A DNA stretch of 64,000 nucleotides, taken from positions 682,001-746,000 of the forward strand of contig PZJY01000001.1 of the NCBI GenBank assembly GCA_031472005.1, given 5' to 3'. The notes beneath the pieces were generated by a model. The model searched no databases. It was not told the DNA's origin and saw only the letters and a list, made by a program, of their open reading frames with translations. Of this stretch, positions 58,597 through 64,000 are shown piece after piece. The DNA is from Tetracladium setigerum. Taxonomy: Eukaryota; Ascomycota; Leotiomycetes; Helotiales. Numbering within the stretch: the first letter of the stretch is position 1; every line of letters starts with the position of its first letter. The translations under genes and the position numbers were made by a program.

Positions 58597-58683
58597 GCCC
58601 TCGTAGCTCAATGGTAGAGCGCGTCACTAGTAACAGCGACGGTTGCAATGACGAGGTTGCCGGTTCGATTCCGTCCGAGGGCA
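58597..58683 (+). tRNA. tRNA-Thr (anticodon AGT) with a 15-nt intron
   Basis: The mature sequence is identical to the tRNA 300 bases upstream. A 15-base insert, ACAGCGACGGTTGCA, lies at 58633-58647 between positions 37 and 38, the canonical place for a nuclear tRNA intron removed by the SEN endonuclease. Flanking sequences of the two genes differ. Confidence 0.95.
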
Positions 58684-59815
58684 TTTCAATGTGTGAAACA
58701 CGCATCACAATCGATAACAACTGACCAGTAATCACCAACTGGTCAAGCAATTACTTTTTTGCAGTTTTGGTGGTAGTTTTTTTCCCGTGGTGTTGTGTGG
58801 GAGATTGTTGAAATTGTGTGTGTGGTCACATGACCTTTTTTGAGACTGCTGAAGAAGCGCTTCTTGAAGCTCTGAGTATGTCTTGTTTTTTAATACGTGC
58901 ATGCATGAACCAATTCGTGAAGCGAACCTTTGTTTAAAGTTTCATTTAGACTTAAGATACCTAGCGGGGATGCACGATTAAATGAGTGCTGATCTAATTG
59001 AACTTGGTGCGGGAGGAAAGCTTTTGAAATGGAAGCACCTTGCTTCTCTCTCTCACTTCTGCCCTCGTAAACGCCTCCGAACAAAATCAAAATATCCTTT
59101 CAGGAAATAAACCAATAGAAGTCCACATACATCATAGAGTAACCCTGCAATGTAACTTCAGCCTTGAATGTGGCTCACACGGCTGTTCAAAGTGTAGCAA
59201 TATCATGATGTACTTCATATATACATTTTACAGTGTCGTCATGCTAGGCAGTTAGCCAGCATTGGCCTCTAGATTCAGCCTCTTTACCTTAATTCTAAAT
59301 ACAGCTGAAGAATACAATGAGAAAGAAGACAGTAAAGCAAAGAGATGATTAAAGATAGTGCATTAGATTGTAAAGCGGATTGATTATAGAATTGCCTGAT
59401 AGTAGGGAGAATACACAAAATTCTGAAATCAATCGAGAAAGAGGAAGTGAATGCGATGTGCAAGTGGTATGTAAGTGAGATGAAAGTGTTAATGATGATC
59501 ACTGTCACACTAGTGCTTGTCATTACGCTTACACTTCTGTTTCTGGTACTCACCTGCTTGTACTTGTCCTTTAGCTCATATTCATTCGATGAGCGTAGTT
59601 CGATCCAGACCTTCGCCGTTCCAGACCAGAGGCGTTATGGCGAGAAAAAAAAGCTTCGGCGCTGTATATTGGCCAGCCTTGTTGTGGTATGGCATATGCA
59701 AGGGTCATACATACATATATGTTTATAAAGATGGAGCTTGTTTTCCTAGTGGGAAAGTAATCAACCTTTCTGTCCTTCTCCCACACTCGCTCCATAGTTT
59801 GTCGAATATATTAAC
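58684..59815. other. intergenic region, no gene seen
   Basis: 1.1 kb between the tRNA genes and the transporter. T-rich runs at 58754-58786; no conserved frame. Confidence 0.4.
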
Positions 59816-61750
59816 ATGTCAACCATGACTTCCCATACCCACAAACCTTCGCCAATACATCAAGATATGGACGATAAACAACACCTCGAACGAACCTCCA
59901 CACGGTCCGGTGATCAAAGTCCTCCGACTACCACCACCACCGCCAACAACAACAACCATATAACTCCCCACGACTCAACCCACCAAACCGACCTAACATT
60001 CGCATCCATTCTAAAAGGCACAGCCACCACACCCCTCACAACCTTCGAGAAAAAAGCCGCGCTCATCAACATCGAGCTCGACAATTTCGGCCTTGGTAGA
60101 TATCAAATATGCATCTGGTTTCTCTGCGGTTTCGGGTATTTCCTCGATCTCGCCTGGGCACAAGGTGTGGGTTTGATCGCGACGGCGATTTATCAGGAGA
60201 TGGGCGTGGCGGATAAAGATACCGGGACGATCTTTGCGGTTGCAAATGCTGGGTTGGCGATTGGGGCTTTGGGTTTGGTTTGGCGGTTGATATCATTGGG
60301 AGGAAGTGGGCTTTCAATTTGACTTGTTTAATAACGTCGATTTTTGGACTTTTGTTGGTATGTTCCCCCCATCCTGTCCTATATCTATATCCATTGTCCA
60401 CCGAAGTGCAGAGAGGAAGAGAGTAAGAGGAAAGCTGATTTGGTATGCAGGCTGCGCCAAAATTCAACTATGGCGCTATTTGCGCCATTTACTTCCTAGC
60501 CTCGCTTGGTCTTGGAGGCAATATCCCCATTGACGCGACGATAGCGCTGGAATTTCTGCCTCAGCGTCGTCGCTTTCTCGTTGCGCTTCTGTCTATGTGG
60601 CAACCGATTGGTGTAACAGTCGCATCAGGTATCGCCTACGGAACAGCTGCAAAATGGCGATGTGATCCCGAGCTACCTTCATGCATAGCGGTGGCAGCAG
60701 GAGAAGCATGCTGTACCGTAGGAATCAACATGGGATGGCGGTACAATGTGATTGTGCTCGGTGCCATGACTTTGCTGGTCTTCTTCCTGCGGTTCTTTGT
60801 TTTTCGATTTCATGAATCGCCGAAGTTTTTGTTGAGTAGAGGGAGAGAGGCTGAGGCGATTGAGGTACTTAATAAGATTGCGAAGTTTAATAGGGCGTCG
60901 CCGCCTACTTTGACGTTGGAGATGTTTGCTCAGATTGATGAGAGTGCTTCGTTGACGACGGATAGTTCGGATTTGCCTGTGTCTGGTGCGGCGGCTTCGA
61001 AGAGTGTTTTGAAAGGAGTCGGAAGGGAGCTTCGCCGTTTGAAGGGGATTTTCACTAATAAGCTATCTTGCTTCATATTCGTACTTCTTGCGATTGCGTA
61101 CATGGTAAGTCTTTGAGATGATTAGTTGACCGTTTCTGTTGCTGATCAAAACCTAGGGTGATTACTGGTCATTCAACCTCGCAGGTGCCTTCTTACCCAT
61201 CATCCTGCTTCGAAACAATGTCGACAATGGTCGAGGAAGTGTTCGAGATACCTATCTACAATACATCATCATCTACACGCCTGGAATTCTCGGCGCTGTC
61301 CTCGCTCTAGTGTCGGTCCAGATGCCACTCATAGGACGGAAATGGTCCCTGGTATTCTCCGCGATCTGTCAAGGTCTTTCCATGGCCATGTACACGCAAG
61401 TGCACACCACCGCTGGATTCGTCGGTTTGAATGCTCTCGAGTATATCATGCAAACAGTATGCATCCCGCTACACCACAGCCATACTTTGATGCTAATTAT
61501 CTCACAGTATTTCAACGCCGTTTTGTACGCATCCGCCCCAGAGCTTTTTGATACAAGTTATCGTGGCAGTGTTAGTGGGATGTTGTCTTGCATGGGTCGT
61601 CTTGCTGGTATTGTAGCTCCATATGCCGGTGCACAGTTTCTCGCAGCGAAAAGCTCGGGTATTTTGTGGTTGGGAGCGGGTGGTATCTGGCTCTCTGCTT
61701 TGGTGATGGTCTTTCTACCTGTGGAGATGAGGAATAGACAGATGTTCTAA
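59816..61750 (+). CDS. MFS transporter, SVOP/sugar-porter-like (one frame break)
   Basis: Four exons: 59816-60357, 60451-61104, 61157-61456 and 61508-61750, with introns of 51-93 bases, all in phase 0. A polar N-terminus (Ser/Thr/Asn-rich) precedes about 12 membrane helices. Visible blocks are GFGYFLDLAWAQGVGLIATA, GTIFAVANAGLAIGAL, VDIIGRKWAFNL (the loop motif of the major facilitator superfamily), AICAIYFLASLGLGGNIPID, LLSMWQPIGVTVASGIAYG, FHESPKFLLSRGREAEA, LYASAPELFDTSYRGSVSG and GRLAGIVAPY. The last two are typical of SVOP-like organic-solute carriers. Substrate unknown. Exon 1 loses frame near GGG 60271-60273; one more G makes ALGFGLAVDIIGRKW continuous and exon 1 open to its donor (about 540 residues in all). 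As typed the frame stops at 60322. Confidence 0.87.
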
Positions 61751-63745
61751 GTGTAATCTTACGAAAGCAATTGTCAGCATATCCTATCATCGAATAGCAA
61801 ACAATGCGATGTAAATGAGCTCTTTTTCGTAATGGGAAAGCTAGCACAGCACTTGTTAGCTCGAAATACCTTGACTCTGAATAATGGGGGTCCACTTTGA
61901 CGGAGAATGTTGCCCTCAAGGCTAAGTACCCGTAGCTTGGAACTTAAATGTCCATATATATGGGCCAAGTGAGGGCATTAAGTTTTTCAACTGACTTTCA
62001 TGTGACGGATCTAGTCCGTAGTCCGAAGGATGTTTGGCTTTCCAGAATAGACTACGAAGACGTCAATCGCCCCTCACCGACGGAGCCATCATCGTCTTAA
62101 CTCAAATGTAGATGCTTACTGGTTCGATGGAAACGCGAAGATACTTTGCCAACCATCGTCTACCGTATCTGCGAGCCTTCTTCGTACCTACAGTAGAGAG
62201 AAGGAAAGGAAAGGAGGTCGGTTCGAAGGCGACGTCTTGGCTCGCTCCACGAATTCCCAGGTCTTGGCACAAAACTCCTGAATTGGTTTCTTCCACATTT
62301 CGTGTATTACTCGGCATATCCTATGTCGCTGTTGCGTATCAATTATTGGAAAGATGAGATGTTATACAAGCATGTAGAAAGCCGTGAGAAAAGGGATAAC
62401 TCTGGACCTATTACTTAGATTAGCTTGGGTATGGATAGAGGAGGAACATCTGAACGGTCCCTGTGTCCTCACCTACTAGGAATGCATATAGAAACCTAGG
62501 TAAGAGATAAAAATATCTCGGTTTGTTAGGACTCCGTTCTTGGAAGATTGAAGATGGATGGAGTGATCCGGTCCGAATTCCAAGGTAATATAGAGAACTT
62601 TCGAGGCCCCAGTAATAATCGGCGACAAGACTCAACTTTCTGAGCTTTGTATGCAAAGTAGGGGTAGCTTTCCATTTTGTGTAACTCGTTCTGTCCCAAA
62701 ACCTCTCAAATTGCCATGCAATCAGCTGCCTAGTGAGCATCGCCACTTGGGAAACACAGCTGCTATAGGAGCAATCTGTTATCATAATTTGTACTGTCCT
62801 GTTCACCGTTTCAAAATGCGCTCTCTCATCTCTGGGCTGGATGTCGTCAATTCGACTGGCTGCTGAGTGCTGGCGGCCGATGGACGGCATGGGCTGTGCT
62901 ACTGTACCGTCCACAGTAGTGAGGATGATCTTCTCTCCAGTTACTGTACAGTACAGTAATTTATACTTCCAAGATCTTCGGATCTGATATTTGAACACGG
63001 CTTCTTCGGGAGGACGGGCAGGGTCTCTCACCAAGGGTAGGAACCGAGCGCGAAACTCTCTCCCCGCATCGCATCCCACACACTCCCACACTCTCACAAC
63101 AGGGTGACGCCTCTATCCTGCACGCTGGAATATCGCTGCATTGCCGGTTCCCAACAATCGGTGGGCTTCGGGTATATCCCAGCATTTGCTTTGCTTCCTT
63201 GCCTCCAGCATCTTACGGATTCTTCATCCACATCCAGAAAAGGAGATGTTTTGACCCAGCCAGCGAGCGACGACCACAGCAGCAACGACAACAACATCAA
63301 ACCCCTTGGGACACACAACCACCCACTCGTACCAGGAATCCAACTCCCGCTGGCTGCACAGCGAAGGTCCTGCGGCAGATCCCTCTGCTCCATGTGATTG
63401 ATTGCAACATTGCAGGCGTCCTTCCTCAGGTCACATCTGTAGCACAAACCCATACATACTCCATACCACAACCAACTCCCCTCCTCCTCTCCTCTCTCCC
63501 TTCTGCTCTCCCTACCCTCCTTCTTTCAATTACAGTCCACGAGACGAAACTGCATCAATCTCCTGGCTCTCCTTATATCTGCGAATCCTCATATACTCGA
63601 AAACCGGCGTCTTTTAGGACCTCCCGTCGCTAGGAGCTAGCACCAACGACCAATCCCTCCAGAGCCTCAATCATTACACCGTCCACCAACCCCACTGTTT
63701 CGTCCGGGCAAACCCAAATCTATATATCGCAGAGAGATCTACAAC
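61751..63745. other. 2-kb upstream region of the last gene
   Basis: No gene seen. The plus strand from about 63050 to 63740 is rich in C and T, like a long fungal leader. It holds TACTGTACC (62900-62908) and the palindrome reported next. A minus-strand frame at 62420-63097 is long but lacks an ATG near its start and has no domain. Confidence 0.45.
62941..62959. promoter_or_regulatory. 19-bp perfect palindrome TTACTGTAC-A-GTACAGTAA
   Basis: A perfect inverted repeat of nine bases around a central A, about 790 bases before the ATG of the regulator gene. It embeds two TACTGTAC motifs that also occur alone elsewhere in non-coding parts of this window. It may be a binding site for a dimeric regulator; the protein is unknown. 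Confidence 0.4.
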
Positions 63746-64000
63746 ATGGGAGGAGATCCTGCACCTAAGATGGATTTCCAGTTCGTCAATTCAACTCTTT
63801 CCAGCCCTGCTGTGCCCAGGACCTTGCAGTTCGGAATTTAATTCGGAAGCAAGCAATGCGAAAAGCTTCGGCGGCACGAAAGCGAGATGGAAATTATGGC
63901 AGGCACAATCTGCGGCAATACCCAGTCTTTATATATGATCAGGAAAACACGCCAATCGAGCCAACGGTAGAGATCAAGGAGATCGGGCCTGCGAAGAAAT
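63746..64000 (+). CDS. fungal transcription-factor-type protein, N-terminus only (one frame break)
   Basis: ATG 63746 starts MGGDPAPKMDFQFVNSTLSS, and the gene runs off the right edge. After SPAVP the frame changes by one base near CCCAGG 63816-63820. In the new frame it reads DLAVRNLIRKQAMRKASAAR, then HNLRQYPVFIYDQENTP. A short FVN block followed by a basic RKxxMRKASAARKR helix is typical of a large group of fungal proteins that continue into a fungal-specific transcription factor domain (PF11951 type). Only 85 codons are visible, so this is a family guess. One extra G or C would restore continuity; as typed it stops at TAA 63839-63841. Confidence 0.55.

Noticed and set aside
62420..63097. 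Minus-strand open frame of 225 codons
   Set aside because: Its first codon is GTG with no ATG nearby, it has no domain, its composition is not coding-like, and it lies antisense in a promoter/leader region.
63199..63633. Plus-strand frame before the last regulator gene
   Set aside because: Pro/Ser/Leu-rich translation of a C/T-rich leader; no start context or domain.

Overview
The window is nuclear DNA of a filamentous ascomycete (Pezizomycotina, by overall protein resemblance probably Leotiomycetes/Helotiales). The evidence is short introns of about 45-150 bp with GTAAGT/GTATGT donors and CTAAC/CTGAC branch sites, Zn2Cys6-type regulators, NEJ1/XLF, a SEA-complex subunit, a CGVSFNIGR-type F-box protein, a secreted six-cysteine protein, and eukaryotic tRNA genes. 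No virus, transposase or CRISPR array was seen.

Layout: 1-906 end of a forkhead regulator (+); 4.7-5.4 kb 2EXR protein (+); 5.9-7.7 kb NEJ1/XLF (+); 9.1-12.7 kb RTC1/SEA2 (+); 12.7-19.7 kb no gene seen; 19.7-21.3 kb unknown low-complexity protein (-); 21.3-27.4 kb no gene seen; 27.4-29.8 kb Leu3/War1-like Zn2Cys6 factor (-); 30.2 kb small membrane protein (+); 32.2-33.7 kb GH5 exo-1,3-beta-glucanase (+); 34.7 kb unknown (+); 38.2-39.4 kb multi-pass membrane protein (+); 40.1-41.9 kb F-box protein (-); 42.6-44.1 kb VTA1 (-); 45.2-48.0 kb two related small secreted proteins (+); 48.7-50.3 kb Mpd1-type protein disulfide isomerase (+); 50.7-51.9 kb GFA-domain enzyme (-); 52.7-56.4 kb WD40/inositol-polyphosphate 5-phosphatase (-); 57.0-57.5 kb DUF4748-like small protein (+, divergent from the phosphatase); 58.3-58.7 kb two tRNA-Thr(AGT) genes, one with an intron; 59.8-61.8 kb MFS transporter (+); 63.7 kb to the end, N-terminus of a fungal regulator (+).

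These are ordinary dispersed fungal genes, not an operon or obvious metabolite cluster. Several act in the endomembrane system (VTA1 in ESCRT-III/Vps4 sorting, the 5-phosphatase in phosphoinositide turnover, RTC1 in TORC1 signalling at the vacuole, Mpd1 in ER folding), but I see no sign that they are co-regulated.

The clearest unusual signal is that seven otherwise well-preserved genes carry nine apparent single-base deletions, all of them in or beside G/C runs, while the other genes are intact. This looks more like systematic base loss in the sequence than gene decay, and it matters for anyone translating the window. Other points of interest are the tRNA-Thr intron/no-intron pair, a secreted-protein pair whose first member lacks the matching splice donor, an array of KKLGxIGGKK motifs in NEJ1, very small exons in two genes, a recurrent intergenic TACTGTACC motif, and a fold-back repeat at 39.7 kb.
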